A stretch of 51,693 nucleotides of DNA, taken from NCBI GenBank assembly GCA_963645945.1, contig CAVIUA010000045.1:1-51693 (forward strand), given 5' to 3'. Origin of the DNA: CAG-877 sp963645945. GTDB taxonomy: Bacteria > Bacillota_I > Bacilli_A > RF39 > UBA660. The position numbers and the translations under genes are program-made. The notes under the pieces were generated by a model. It ran no database searches and was not told the DNA's origin. It saw only the letters and a program-made list of their open reading frames with translations. Shown here one piece after another: positions 25,991 through 35,543 of this stretch; positions within the stretch are counted from its first letter, which is position 1, and every line of letters starts with the position of its first letter.

Positions 25991-26431
25991 ATGGAAGTAA
26001 TTTTTATCAAAGATCTAAAAAATCAAGGTAAGAAAGGACAAATTAAAAATGTAAAAGATGGATATGCACAAAACTTTCTTATTAAAAATGGCTATGCCGT
26101 AGCAAAAACCAAAGAAAATTTATCAAAGCTTGAACATGAAAAAGAAAAAAAAGCTGATGAAGATTTAAAAAATAAAAAACTAGCAGAAGAACTAAAAACA
26201 AAACTTGATAAAGAAGTATTAGAGTTCAAGGTAAAAACTGGTGAAGGCGATAGAGTATTTGGAAGCATCAGTCAAAAACAAATAAAAGATAGCCTACAAG
26301 AAAAAGGTTACAAAATAGAAAAAAGTCAAATAGATAGTAGTAATCAAATATCATCACTTGGCTTTCATAATGTAAACATAAATATATATGGAAATATTAA
26401 AGCAACTGTAAAAGTACATCTAGTAAAGTGA
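25991..26431 (+). CDS. rplI: 50S ribosomal protein L9
   Basis: The 146-residue product begins MEVIFIKDLKNQGKKGQIK and continues VKDGYAQNFLIKNGYA, diagnostic for L9, with the long connecting helix and the C-terminal domain ending KVHLVK. ATG at 25991 follows GGAGGGTG. It begins one base after the DHH gene ends and 11 bases before dnaB. Confidence 0.97.
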   Translation: MEVIFIKDLKNQGKKGQIKNVKDGYAQNFLIKNGYAVAKTKENLSKLEHEKEKKADEDLKNKKLAEELKTKLDKEVLEFKVKTGEGDRVFGSISQKQIKDSLQEKGYKIEKSQIDSSNQISSLGFHNVNINIYGNIKATVKVHLVK

Positions 26432-26442
26432 GGTGATGGCTA

Positions 26443-27792
26443 ATGGCTAACAAAATAATGCCAAATAACTTAGAAGCAGAAGAGTCAGTCTTGGGAGCGT
26501 GTTTCTTATCAAAGTATGCCTTACAAAAAGCTACTGAAAGTCTACTGCCAGAATCTTTCTATAGTGAAAAAAATGCAAAAATATTTACAGCCATGATGGA
26601 TCTAGCAGAAGACAAAACACCAATAGATTTAACAACAATAACAAGCCATTTGAAAAAGAAAAATGAGCTTAATGAAGTTGGTGGAGTAGAATACCTAACG
26701 GAAATATTAAACTTTGTACCAACAGCAAGTAATGTTGATTACTATATTCAAAATGTAGAAGAAACGGCTATCTTAAGAAGACTTATAGAAACAGCTAATG
26801 ATATAGCAACAGAAGGATATAGAACAGATGAAACAGTAAATGAAATATTAGATAGTTCAGAAAAGAAAATACTAAGTATTGTTAAAAATAGAAAATCTAG
26901 TGAATTTAGAAGTATAAAAGATGTTTTATTAAAAACTCAATCTGACTTAGAACGTTTATCAGAAAATAAGAGTGAAATTACTGGTTTAGCAACCGGTTGG
27001 TATGATTTAGATAAACTAACAACAGGACTACATCCAAACGAATTTATCATTATAGCAGCAAGACCGGCAATGGGAAAAACAGCTTTTGCGCTTAATCTCG
27101 CAACACATGCCGCTATGACTCAAGACAAAAGCGTTGCGGTTTTTAACTTAGAAATGAGTGCAGAACAATTGGCGATGCGTATTTTATCTTCCCTTGGTCA
27201 ATTAGAAGGATTCAAGCTACGTACCGGTAATTTAATGAATAATGATTGGAAAAGAATAAATGAAGCAGTATCACAATTATCAAATACAAATTTAGTAATT
27301 GATGATACACCAGGTATTACAATAGGTGAAATTAGAGCTAAATGTCGTAGACTAGCAAGTAGTGAAAAAGGTTTAAGCCTAGTTATAATCGACTATTTAC
27401 AACTAATTTCCGGTGGTAAAAACTACGGAGCAAATCGTCAACAAGAAGTATCAGATATTTCACGTAGTTTAAAAACACTTGCTATGGAATTAAATGTTCC
27501 GATAATAGCTTTATCACAATTATCAAGAAGTGTAGAAGGAAGAGAAGATAAGAGACCATTAATGAGTGACTTAAGAGAATCAGGCTCAATCGAGCAAGAT
27601 GCTGATATTGTAGCTTTCTTATATCGTGATGACTATTACAATAAAGAAGCACGTACAGAAGATAATACAAGTATCAGTGAATTAATAATAGGAAAACACC
27701 GTAATGGACCAACCGCAACAATAGAATTGCTATTTAAAAAGAATACTTCGACATTCTTAAACTTAAAAAGAGAGAATAAGGAGGCCAACTAG
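26443..27792 (+). CDS. dnaB: Replicative DNA helicase DnaB (DnaC in Bacillus)
   Basis: This is the hexameric fork helicase. The 449-residue product has the N-terminal domain (NNLEAEESVLGAC), the linker helix and the RecA-like motor with Walker A RPAMGKTAF (207-215), Walker B LVIIDYLQLISG and SDLRESGSIEQDAD. The stop overlaps the start of the next gene by one base. Confidence 0.97.
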   Translation: MANKIMPNNLEAEESVLGACFLSKYALQKATESLLPESFYSEKNAKIFTAMMDLAEDKTPIDLTTITSHLKKKNELNEVGGVEYLTEILNFVPTASNVDYYIQNVEETAILRRLIETANDIATEGYRTDETVNEILDSSEKKILSIVKNRKSSEFRSIKDVLLKTQSDLERLSENKSEITGLATGWYDLDKLTTGLHPNEFIIIAARPAMGKTAFALNLATHAAMTQDKSVAVFNLEMSAEQLAMRILSSLGQLEGFKLRTGNLMNNDWKRINEAVSQLSNTNLVIDDTPGITIGEIRAKCRRLASSEKGLSLVIIDYLQLISGGKNYGANRQQEVSDISRSLKTLAMELNVPIIALSQLSRSVEGREDKRPLMSDLRESGSIEQDADIVAFLYRDDYYNKEARTEDNTSISELIIGKHRNGPTATIELLFKKNTSTFLNLKRENKEAN

Positions 27793-29312
27793 TGAAGAAG
27801 AATAAATTATCAATAATTTTATCAATAACATTAGTACTAAGCCTTTTTCTAGTAACTGGTTTTACTCCTAAAAGACTAACAACGCATACCGTATATCATG
27901 TATATTTAAAAGGCGAATCCTTAGGTATCATAAAATCTAAACAAAGTCTTGAAGAATACATCAATAAAAAACAGTCAGAAGTAAAGAAAAAATATAATGT
28001 AGATAAAGTATATATTCCATCAGATTTGGATATTGTTAAAGAAATAACATATGATAATGAATTAACATCAGTAGAAAAAATATACAATAAAATAAAAGAT
28101 ATTGCGCCATTTACTATCTCTGGGTATGCAGTTACTATAAAAGGATTAGATACAAAAGATGCTTCAACTGGAAAAAAAATAAAAGGGAAAAAACAAGTAA
28201 TAAATGTTCTAGAAAAAGAAACTTTTACAGAGGCAGTAGAAAATATTGTAAAATCATTTGTCCCAGCAGAAGATTATGAAGCATTTGCAAAAGGTACACA
28301 AAAAGAAATAGATAAAACCGGCAAAATAATTGAAAAAATATATATTGAAAATATTATTACTATTAAACAACAAAAAATACCTATAGATAAAGAAATATAT
28401 CAAGATTCAAAAGAATTAAGTAAATATTTGTTATTTGGAACAACATCAGAACAACAAAAATATATAGTTCAACCAGGAGATACAATAGAGGATGTAGCTT
28501 TCAATAACAAGATATCAACAGAAGAATTTTTAATAGCGAACCCTAGCATTAATAATGCAAACAGTTTATTATATTCAGGACAGGAAGTAACCTTAGGTAT
28601 TTTAAAACCACAGTTTAATGTTGTAGAATGGGATTATGTAGTTACAGAAGAAGAAAAGAAGTTTACGACAGAAACAAGATATGATAACGATAAATATGTA
28701 GGATATACAGAAATTGTTCAAAAAGGAGTAAATGGATTAAATAAAGTAAGTAACAAGGTCCAAAAGGTTAATGGTGAAATTACAAGCTTGGTTAATGTAG
28801 AAACGGAAACTATTAAAGAGCCTATAACTGAAATAATCGTAAAAGGTGGAAAAAAATCAAGCTACTATGGTTATGGAGCTGTTCTTCCTACAAAAGGAGA
28901 ATGGGGATGGCCTGCATCATGTTCGTCAATTTCATCATCATTTGGATATAGATGGGGAACATTACATGATGGTACTGATATAGCAGGCTGTGGATACGGT
29001 TCGAATATATTTGCAGCTCAATCAGGTACTGTTGTAGAATCAAAAAAGAAAACAGGATCATATGCAGGAGGCTATGGTGACAATGGCGAATATATAACAA
29101 TAGACCATCATAATGGATATTATACTCTATATGCACATTTGTGCCCAGGGTGTAGATATGTTAGCGTTGGTGATACAGTAACAAAGGGACAAGTTATTGG
29201 TGGTATGGGACAAACAGGAATGGCAACAGGAGTACATTTACACTTCTCATTATGGCAAGGATATCCTTATCGTTCTGGAAGTAGAGCTCTAAATGCTATG
29301 AATTATTATTAA
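27792..29312 (+). CDS. LysM-G5-M23 cell-wall peptidase
   Basis: This is an exported murein hydrolase-like protein. The 506-residue product starts at GTG, with a membrane or signal helix (about 6-26), a long helical part, a LysM domain (YIVQPGDTIEDVA…NPSINNANSLLYSGQEV), a G5 domain (about residues 300-360), and a LytM/M23 domain with the zinc ligands in LHDGTDIAG and GVHLHFSL intact, so it should be an active endopeptidase. It overlaps dnaB by one base and walJ by one base. Confidence 0.9.
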   Translation: MKKNKLSIILSITLVLSLFLVTGFTPKRLTTHTVYHVYLKGESLGIIKSKQSLEEYINKKQSEVKKKYNVDKVYIPSDLDIVKEITYDNELTSVEKIYNKIKDIAPFTISGYAVTIKGLDTKDASTGKKIKGKKQVINVLEKETFTEAVENIVKSFVPAEDYEAFAKGTQKEIDKTGKIIEKIYIENIITIKQQKIPIDKEIYQDSKELSKYLLFGTTSEQQKYIVQPGDTIEDVAFNNKISTEEFLIANPSINNANSLLYSGQEVTLGILKPQFNVVEWDYVVTEEEKKFTTETRYDNDKYVGYTEIVQKGVNGLNKVSNKVQKVNGEITSLVNVETETIKEPITEIIVKGGKKSSYYGYGAVLPTKGEWGWPASCSSISSSFGYRWGTLHDGTDIAGCGYGSNIFAAQSGTVVESKKKTGSYAGGYGDNGEYITIDHHNGYYTLYAHLCPGCRYVSVGDTVTKGQVIGGMGQTGMATGVHLHFSLWQGYPYRSGSRALNAMNYY

Positions 29313-30067
29313 TGAAATTCAAAGTAATAGCGTCCGGTTCTAAAGGAAATAGTACGGTTATATTAACTGATACCACAAAAATAGTTATAGACATGGGAAT
29401 TTCCTATTTAACTCTAAAAAAGAGTTTAGAAGAAGATTCCCTTTCTTTAGATAATTTTACCGGAATTTTAATAACCCATTGCCACAAAGACCATATAAAC
29501 GGCCTAGCTTCGCTAGTTAAACACACAAAATTAAAAGTATACATTCCTGAAAAAATGTATGATAGTTTAAAAGAAGTATTAGAAAAAGACTCATGCATAT
29601 TTATAGATGATAATTTTTCAATTGGGGACTTAAATATAGAACTAATTCATACATCACACGATGCTCCAGCATCCGTAGGATACATAATTGAAAATAATAA
29701 AAAGACACTTGTCTATGTAACAGATACTGGTTATATAAATAGAAAATTTTTAGCCAGAATGACAAAAAAAGACTGTTATATAATAGAAAGTAATCATGAT
29801 GAAAAAATGTTAATGGATGGACCATATCCAAGATTCCTAAAAGAAAGAGTAATTAGTGATAAAGGCCATTTATCAAATACCACTACAGCTAAATACCTTC
29901 AAAAAATAATTGGAGATAATACTAAAAATATAGTACTAGCTCACTTAAGTGAAACAAATAACACCGAAGAGTTAGCATTAACTACTGTAAAAGATACTTT
30001 AAATAACGATAATTTAAATATTATAGTTGCTCACCAACATGATCCTAGTCCTATAATAGAGGTGTAA
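29312..30067 (+). CDS. walJ: MBL-fold metallohydrolase WalJ/YycJ
   Basis: The 251-residue product has the beta-lactamase-fold motif THCHKDHINGL (HxHxDH), the start MKFKVIASGSKGNST typical of YycJ, and HLSNTTTAKYL. In Bacillus walJ belongs to the walRKHIJ operon, is linked to cell-wall and DNA processes, and lies near rlmH. The regulator genes walR and walK are not seen here, but rlmH follows by one base. Confidence 0.9.
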   Translation: MKFKVIASGSKGNSTVILTDTTKIVIDMGISYLTLKKSLEEDSLSLDNFTGILITHCHKDHINGLASLVKHTKLKVYIPEKMYDSLKEVLEKDSCIFIDDNFSIGDLNIELIHTSHDAPASVGYIIENNKKTLVYVTDTGYINRKFLARMTKKDCYIIESNHDEKMLMDGPYPRFLKERVISDKGHLSNTTTAKYLQKIIGDNTKNIVLAHLSETNNTEELALTTVKDTLNNDNLNIIVAHQHDPSPIIEV

Positions 30068-30068
30068 T

Positions 30069-30524
30069 ATGATTAAAATAATTGCGATAGGTAACATAAA
30101 AGAAAAATATTTAAAAGATGCTATTGCTGAATACCAAAAAAGACTTCAAAAATATACAAGTCTTGAAATAATAGAGTTAAAAGATGAAAGCTTTGATGAT
30201 ATAGATAAAACTCTTAATAAAGAAGCTGAAAAAATAAAAAAACATATATCAGAAAAAGACTATATAATAACCCTAGAAATTGAAGGAAAACAACTAGACT
30301 CAATAGATTTTTCTAAAAAGTTAGAAAATATTCAATTAGAAACAAGTAATATTACCTTCATCATTGGTGGTAGTTATGGACTAAGTACTGAAATAAAAGA
30401 AATGTCTAATTATCATTTATCAATATCCAAAATGACATTTCCACATCAACTATTCAGAGTAATATTATTAGAACAAATATATAGAGCATTTAAAATTAAA
30501 AATAATGAAAGTTATCATAAGTAG
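30069..30524 (+). CDS. rlmH: 23S rRNA (pseudouridine1915-N3)-methyltransferase
   Basis: RlmH is a small SPOUT methylase of 23S rRNA helix 69. The 151-residue product has the knot motifs FIIGGSYGLS and SKMTFPHQLFRVILLEQIYRAF and ends NNESYHK, as the family does. It is one base downstream of walJ. Confidence 0.97.
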   Translation: MIKIIAIGNIKEKYLKDAIAEYQKRLQKYTSLEIIELKDESFDDIDKTLNKEAEKIKKHISEKDYIITLEIEGKQLDSIDFSKKLENIQLETSNITFIIGGSYGLSTEIKEMSNYHLSISKMTFPHQLFRVILLEQIYRAFKIKNNESYHK

Positions 30525-30536
30525 GGAGATTCAACT

Positions 30537-31199
30537 ATGATAGGAAATAACTGGGATACTATATTAGAAAAAGAGTTTGAAAAAGATTATTTCAAAGAGC
30601 TAATGGAGTTTGTTAGCCAAGAATATAAAAATAAAACTATATATCCTAAACAAAATGATATATTTAATGCTTTCCGTTATACAGATTTTGACAATGTAAA
30701 GGTTGTAATTCTTGGTCAAGATCCTTATCATGGACCAAATCAAGCTGAAGGATTATCCTTTTCTGTAAGTAACGATGTCCTAAAACCACCATCATTAAAA
30801 AACATTTTTAAGGAACTAGAAAATGACTTACAAATACCTTTTCCAGAACATAATTCACTTAAGCCCTGGGCAAAAGAGGGAGTTTTCCTATTAAATGCAG
30901 TTTTAACAGTAGAAGAACATAAACCAACTTCACATAAAAATCATGGTTGGGAAACATTTACCGATAATATTATAAAAATAATTAATAATAAAAAAACACC
31001 CGTAGTGTTTATTTTCCTGGGTACATATGCTAGAAACAAGAAAAGCTTAATTACTAATCCAATACATTACGTAATTGAGTCTCCACATCCATCACCATTT
31101 TCAGCATACTCTGGTTTCTTTGGTAGTAAACCATTTTCTAAAACGAATAATTTTTTAAAAAGCAAAGGTTTAAAAGAAATAAACTGGAGAATAGAATAA
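30537..31199 (+). CDS. ung: Uracil-DNA glycosylase
   Basis: Ung removes uracil from DNA. The 220-residue product has the catalytic water-activating motif GQDPYHGPNQAEGLSFSV and the DNA-intercalation motif HPSPFSAYSGFFGS. Length is typical. It ends at a bidirectional terminator facing pta. Confidence 0.97.
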   Translation: MIGNNWDTILEKEFEKDYFKELMEFVSQEYKNKTIYPKQNDIFNAFRYTDFDNVKVVILGQDPYHGPNQAEGLSFSVSNDVLKPPSLKNIFKELENDLQIPFPEHNSLKPWAKEGVFLLNAVLTVEEHKPTSHKNHGWETFTDNIIKIINNKKTPVVFIFLGTYARNKKSLITNPIHYVIESPHPSPFSAYSGFFGSKPFSKTNNFLKSKGLKEINWRIE

Positions 31200-31200
31200 A

Positions 31201-31229
31201 AAAGGTACTTCAATTTGAAGTACTTTTAT
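31201..31229. terminator. Bidirectional terminator between ung and pta
   Basis: GTACTTCAA/TTGAAGTAC form a 9-bp stem with T runs on one side and A runs on the other, so it can end both convergent transcripts. Confidence 0.85.
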
Positions 31230-32215
31230 TTTTGTGCCTGAACAGCTGTAATAGCAATAACTCCAAGTATATCGTCCACGCTACAACCACGAGATAAATC
31301 ATTAACTGGCGCAGCTAAACCTTGACAAATAGGACCATACGCTTGAGCCTTAGCCAAACGTTGTACTAATTTATATCCAGCGTTACCTGCATCTAAATCA
31401 GGAAAAATCAAAACATTAGCCTTACCCGCAATTAAACTTCCTGGAGCCTTACTTTTAGCAACATCAGGTACAATTGCGGCATCAATTTGTAATTCACCAT
31501 CCATATTATAATCAGGATATTTCTCATTTGCATATTTTACAGCTCTAATAACCTTATCAACATCGGCATGTTTTGCACTACCTTTTGTTGAATGAGAAAT
31601 GAAAGCAACCAAAGGATCAGCTTTAGTAAGAAGTTTGAAACTATCAGCACTTTCTTTTGCAATACTAGCAAGTTCTACATCAGTAGGATTTTGTACTAAT
31701 CCAGAATCAGCAAAAATAAAGGTTCCATTTAAACCATAATCACAGTCAGGAACACACATTAAAAAGAAAGCAGATACTAAGTCAACTCCTTGCTTAGCTT
31801 TAATTATTTGTAAAGCCGGACGTAAAGTATCAGACGTAGGATGACATGCACCAGATACAACGCCATCAGCTTTACCTAGTTTTACTAACATACAAGCAAA
31901 ATACATATAGTCATTATGTAATAAATTATCTGCCTCATCATAAGTTAATCCCTTATCTTTCCTTAAAAAATAAAGCTCGTCAATCATTTTTTCTGTATCC
32001 GCATAAGTACTTGGATTTATTATTTCTATCTTTTCGCTTCCTTCAATATTAAACTTTTTAATTTCCTCGCTATCACCAATAACAACAATTCTAGCAATCC
32101 CTTCATCAGTAGCTCTAACAGCAGCCTTAAGCACTCTTTCATCCATGGACTCAGGTAACACTATAGTCTTAATATTATTTTTAGCTCTTTCTTTAATACT
32201 ATCAATAAAATTCAT
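31226..32215 (-). CDS. pta: Phosphate acetyltransferase
   Basis: Pta interconverts acetyl-CoA and acetyl phosphate, the first half of the acetate ATP-yielding route. The 329-residue product begins with TIVLPESMDERVLKAA and has GACHPTSDTLRPALQ and NVLIFPDLDAGNAGYKLVQRL, typical of the short Pta form without regulatory N-terminal domains. It is convergent with ung and 11 bases downstream of lemA. Confidence 0.96.
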   Translation of the reverse strand: MNFIDSIKERAKNNIKTIVLPESMDERVLKAAVRATDEGIARIVVIGDSEEIKKFNIEGSEKIEIINPSTYADTEKMIDELYFLRKDKGLTYDEADNLLHNDYMYFACMLVKLGKADGVVSGACHPTSDTLRPALQIIKAKQGVDLVSAFFLMCVPDCDYGLNGTFIFADSGLVQNPTDVELASIAKESADSFKLLTKADPLVAFISHSTKGSAKHADVDKVIRAVKYANEKYPDYNMDGELQIDAAIVPDVAKSKAPGSLIAGKANVLIFPDLDAGNAGYKLVQRLAKAQAYGPICQGLAAPVNDLSRGCSVDDILGVIAITAVQAQK

Positions 32216-32226
32216 ATATCATCCTT

Positions 32227-32760
32227 CTATCTATCTTTTAATATTTCAAACATTTCTCTTTTTTCATCAGAGTAAAAACTTTTCTTCTTATATCTTCTAA
32301 AGAAACCAACAATATTAGAAGGAAAAGAAACAACTAAGTTATTAAAAACAATTACAGCGTCATTATAAAACTTAACAGCACCAGTTAACTCAATTTCATT
32401 TTTCTTTAACTCTTCCAAAATACTATTTAAAGAATCACTTTTAAGTAATTTTTCATTTTCATCTATAGTTTTTAATAAATCATTATAATTTTTTCTTAAT
32501 AAATCATTAAATTCAAAATGATTAAGAGCGTCAGGATTTATATTTAAAACCTCAGGTAAAAACTCTTCTATTTTTAATTCTTTAATAATAATAGGACAAG
32601 TTCTTTCTAATAAATCTTTTTTAGTATGTAACAAAGCATCTATATTATTTTCAGCTTCTTCTATTTTAATAATCGCAAACTGAAACTTATTATTAAGTAT
32701 ACTAATAAAAATCAGAATAAGGGCTAATCCCACAACAACACCAAGAATTATTTCTAACAT
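32227..32760 (-). CDS. LemA-family membrane-anchored protein
   Basis: LemA proteins are membrane-anchored helical proteins of unclear role. The 177-residue product has one N-terminal helix (about 2-22), then AENNIDALLHTKKDLLERT and AVKFYNDAVIVFNNLVVSFPSNIVG, the two blocks typical of LemA. The start at 32760 follows AGAGGTGG; an upstream ATG 17 codons earlier lacks a ribosome site. It is upstream of pta. Confidence 0.75.
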   Translation of the reverse strand: MLEIILGVVVGLALILIFISILNNKFQFAIIKIEEAENNIDALLHTKKDLLERTCPIIIKELKIEEFLPEVLNINPDALNHFEFNDLLRKNYNDLLKTIDENEKLLKSDSLNSILEELKKNEIELTGAVKFYNDAVIVFNNLVVSFPSNIVGFFRRYKKKSFYSDEKREMFEILKDR

Positions 32761-32821
32761 AAAACCACCTCTAATTATTACAATTATATCAAAATAGTGT
32801 TTTATAAACAACTTGATAAAA

Positions 32822-32850
32822 TAAAAAAAGTCAATAATATGACCTTTTTT
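32822..32850 (-). terminator. Weak terminator after the small membrane protein
   Basis: On the minus strand GTCA/TGAC with flanking A/T pairs and one mismatch forms a hairpin followed by T residues. Confidence 0.45.
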
Positions 32851-33091
32851 ACATACCTAAAATTTGAGATAAACCTAACAATATTCCTAGAAGTAAAAAG
32901 AAGAATGTAATAGCTAAACCAACAATTGCACCAGACTTAGCAAATTGTGCATGATATTCTTTATTCTTTTTATCTAAGAAAAAGTAATATAGGGCAATAC
33001 CTACTGGAAAGAAGAATATTCCACATATCAATAATAATATACGATCTTCAATATCGATTTTTCCAGCATAAATATCTTTTTCCTTTTCCAT
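32849..33091 (-). CDS. Small two-helix membrane protein, family not recognised
   Basis: The 80-residue product has a charged N terminus (MEKEKDIYAGKIDIEDR), a hydrophobic helix (about 18-38), a charged loop (FLDKKNKEYHAQ), and a second helix (about 53-76). The start follows AGGAGGAG, a strong site, so translation is credible. It lies between pbp and lemA. No function can be assigned. Confidence 0.7.
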   Translation of the reverse strand: MEKEKDIYAGKIDIEDRILLLICGIFFFPVGIALYYFFLDKKNKEYHAQFAKSGAIVGLAITFFFLLLGILLGLSQILGM

Positions 33092-33125
33092 ATGATACTC
33101 CTCCTATAATAATTATAACATGAAA

Positions 33126-35084
33126 TTATGAAACCGTATAGTAATTATTTTTTTCATCAAAAGTTTGATCTGTACTACTAGGTTCTGTGCCTTTTACAAA
33201 AAACATCATCTTCTTTTTTTGACTAGAATCGGTTGCTGGCCTTCCAGAAATTGGGTCTACTAATACTGCAGATATATTATCTGGCATTTCATACCAAGCA
33301 TCTTCCTTACCAAGTTCATATGCTTCAATTGACTTATACCATATATCTCTAGCGAACTTATAGTCAGACTTATCAATATTTCTATTATCATCATAACCAG
33401 CCCAAACGGCCGTAACTATATCATTATTAAAACCAATATACCAAGTATCAGTATTTGTAGTGCCAGACTTAAGTCCATATTTATGTGTTAACTTAGTTGC
33501 TAAATTTATTGCGGTAGGATAATTATAATCAATATAATCTTTATCATAAGTAGCTGTTAATAAATTATTAAGAATAAAAACTAAACTAGAATTTAAGACC
33601 AATTCTTTTTTATCATTAGCTTTATACAATACTTTACCAGATGCATCAACAACTTTTTCAATCAAATGACCTTTAACCTTGTATCCTAGATTAGCAAAAG
33701 CAGAATAGCCAGAGGCCATTTCAACAATACTAATTTCATTAGTACCTAAAGGTAAAGAAGGAACACTTTCAAGTTTAGAAGTAATACCAACCCTTCGTGC
33801 TACATTAATAAGAGCCTCTTCCCCAAGAAAAAGATGTGTTTTAACAGCATAAATATTTTCTGAGTAAGCAATAGCAGCACCCATGGAAATAGGCTTATTA
33901 CCATATACATTATTATAATTACTTGGTGAATATGGCTCTTGATTACTAAAAGTAAAAGTCGTTTTTTCACTAGTAAATGCCGAACTAGATGTAAAACCAT
34001 TCTCTAAAGCGGCATAATATAAATAAGGCTTCATAGTAGAACCAACTTGTCTTTTTGAAGATATAACTCGATTATAAGAAGATTTATTATAATTTTTACC
34101 ACCAATTAACGCGATTATTGCCCCAGTATTAGGATTCATCATTACTGCCGAAGCTTCAATTTCTGAAGTATCTGGAATACTTTGTTTAACATTTTTCTCA
34201 AGAATACGTTGAGCATTTAAATCTAAATTAGTATATATTTTTAAACCTTTACTATCACTATAAGATAAAGGAATAGAGTCAATGCTTTTTAACTCTTCCA
34301 AAACGGCATCCTGATAATACATTACACTTGTTAATTCTAAAGACTCATTTTCGCCAGAAAACTTAAGTTCCTCATTAAAAGCCTTATTTTTCTCTTCCTC
34401 ACTAATAACGTTATTTTTAACAAGTAACTCTAATATAGTTAATTGTCTTTCTTTCGCAAGATCAAAATTAATTATTGGCGAATAATTAGCTGGAGACTTA
34501 GGAATACCTGTTAAAATACTTGCCTCAGCCAAGTCTAAATTTTTTGCCGATTTATTAAAATAAAACTTACTAGCATTTTCAATACCATACATACCATGTC
34601 CATAATTAATAGTATTTAAATATCCTTCTAGTATTTCATCTTTAGAATAATTAGCTTCTATTTTCATCGTATACCACATTTCATCCCATTTTCGTTTCCA
34701 TGTTTTATCAAAATCCAAGAAGAGGTTTTTAGCATATTGTTGTGTAATAGTAGAAGCACCCTGCATAGTCTTTCCAGATGTTAAGTTTATATAGCCTGCT
34801 TTCAATATTCTTAAAATATCAAATCCAAAATGTTTATAAAAATTCTTATCCTCAGTATAAATAGTAGACTTAATAACATTATCAGATATTTCATCTAAAC
34901 TAACCCAGGCTTTCGACTCATTACCTTGAAAAAATACCGTATCAGTGGAGTCATACAATGTAATATTATTAGCACTATATATTTCGGGCTTAGGAGAAGT
35001 TTTAATGTAAACAAATATTCCAACGCATAATAAAACTAGGAGTATTATCCCATACTTAAAAATTTTAAAAAAAGTCTTTTTCAA
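33126..35084 (-). CDS. Class A penicillin-binding protein (PBP1-type)
   Basis: This bifunctional enzyme polymerises and cross-links peptidoglycan. The 652-residue product has one N-terminal membrane helix (10-27), a GT51 glycosyltransferase domain with Glu78 in YTEDKNFYKHFG and the later QGASTITQQYAKNL, and a transpeptidase domain with Ser349 (GSTMKPY), SEN (408-410) and KSGT (539-542). It starts at TTG (35084) after GGGAGAG. It resembles PbpF-type enzymes and looks fully active. Confidence 0.94.
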   Translation of the reverse strand: MKKTFFKIFKYGIILLVLLCVGIFVYIKTSPKPEIYSANNITLYDSTDTVFFQGNESKAWVSLDEISDNVIKSTIYTEDKNFYKHFGFDILRILKAGYINLTSGKTMQGASTITQQYAKNLFLDFDKTWKRKWDEMWYTMKIEANYSKDEILEGYLNTINYGHGMYGIENASKFYFNKSAKNLDLAEASILTGIPKSPANYSPIINFDLAKERQLTILELLVKNNVISEEEKNKAFNEELKFSGENESLELTSVMYYQDAVLEELKSIDSIPLSYSDSKGLKIYTNLDLNAQRILEKNVKQSIPDTSEIEASAVMMNPNTGAIIALIGGKNYNKSSYNRVISSKRQVGSTMKPYLYYAALENGFTSSSAFTSEKTTFTFSNQEPYSPSNYNNVYGNKPISMGAAIAYSENIYAVKTHLFLGEEALINVARRVGITSKLESVPSLPLGTNEISIVEMASGYSAFANLGYKVKGHLIEKVVDASGKVLYKANDKKELVLNSSLVFILNNLLTATYDKDYIDYNYPTAINLATKLTHKYGLKSGTTNTDTWYIGFNNDIVTAVWAGYDDNRNIDKSDYKFARDIWYKSIEAYELGKEDAWYEMPDNISAVLVDPISGRPATDSSQKKKMMFFVKGTEPSSTDQTFDEKNNYYTVS

Positions 35085-35154
35085 GTGAATCTCTCCCTTC
35101 TTTATTAGTATTAAATGAAAAAAAATAAAATATGTATGAAAAATTAATGATTTG

Positions 35155-35163
35155 TGCTATAAT
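35155..35163 (+). promoter_or_regulatory. ywiB-argS promoter (extended -10)
   Basis: TGCTATAAT forms an extended -10, identical to that before mnmE, 30 bases upstream of the start. Confidence 0.55.
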
Positions 35164-35192
35164 CTAAACTATAAATTTAAGGCGGTGGTACT

Positions 35193-35543
35193 ATGCCTAA
35201 AACAAAAGTAAAAATTACTACAAAATCAAATAATATTACTGATATATATGAAATAAAAGCTTTATTAAAAAATAATAAATTAATGTATTATGAGCCAAAT
35301 AAAACCAAAGTAATTTTTGATTATGAAAATAATATATTAACTAGAATTAATGAAGAGATGTCAATGGAATATAAGTTTGACTTAGAAAATAAAACAATAG
35401 GTTATATAGAAATAAAAGAATTAGGGAAATCCTTAAATTTAAATATTAAAACAAAACAGTTCCTATCAGATAATAAAAATATTGATTTAGTATTTTTTGT
35501 AGAAGAAGAAGAGATTTGTTACAAACTGGAGGTGTTAGAATGA
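35193..35543 (+). CDS. DUF1934 (YwiB) family protein
   Basis: The 116-residue product is all-beta in character, fitting the lipocalin-like fold reported for DUF1934. The role is not known. Its link to argS (4-base overlap) mirrors ywiB-argS in Bacillus, which supports the family call. Confidence 0.8.
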   Translation: MPKTKVKITTKSNNITDIYEIKALLKNNKLMYYEPNKTKVIFDYENNILTRINEEMSMEYKFDLENKTIGYIEIKELGKSLNLNIKTKQFLSDNKNIDLVFFVEEEEICYKLEVLE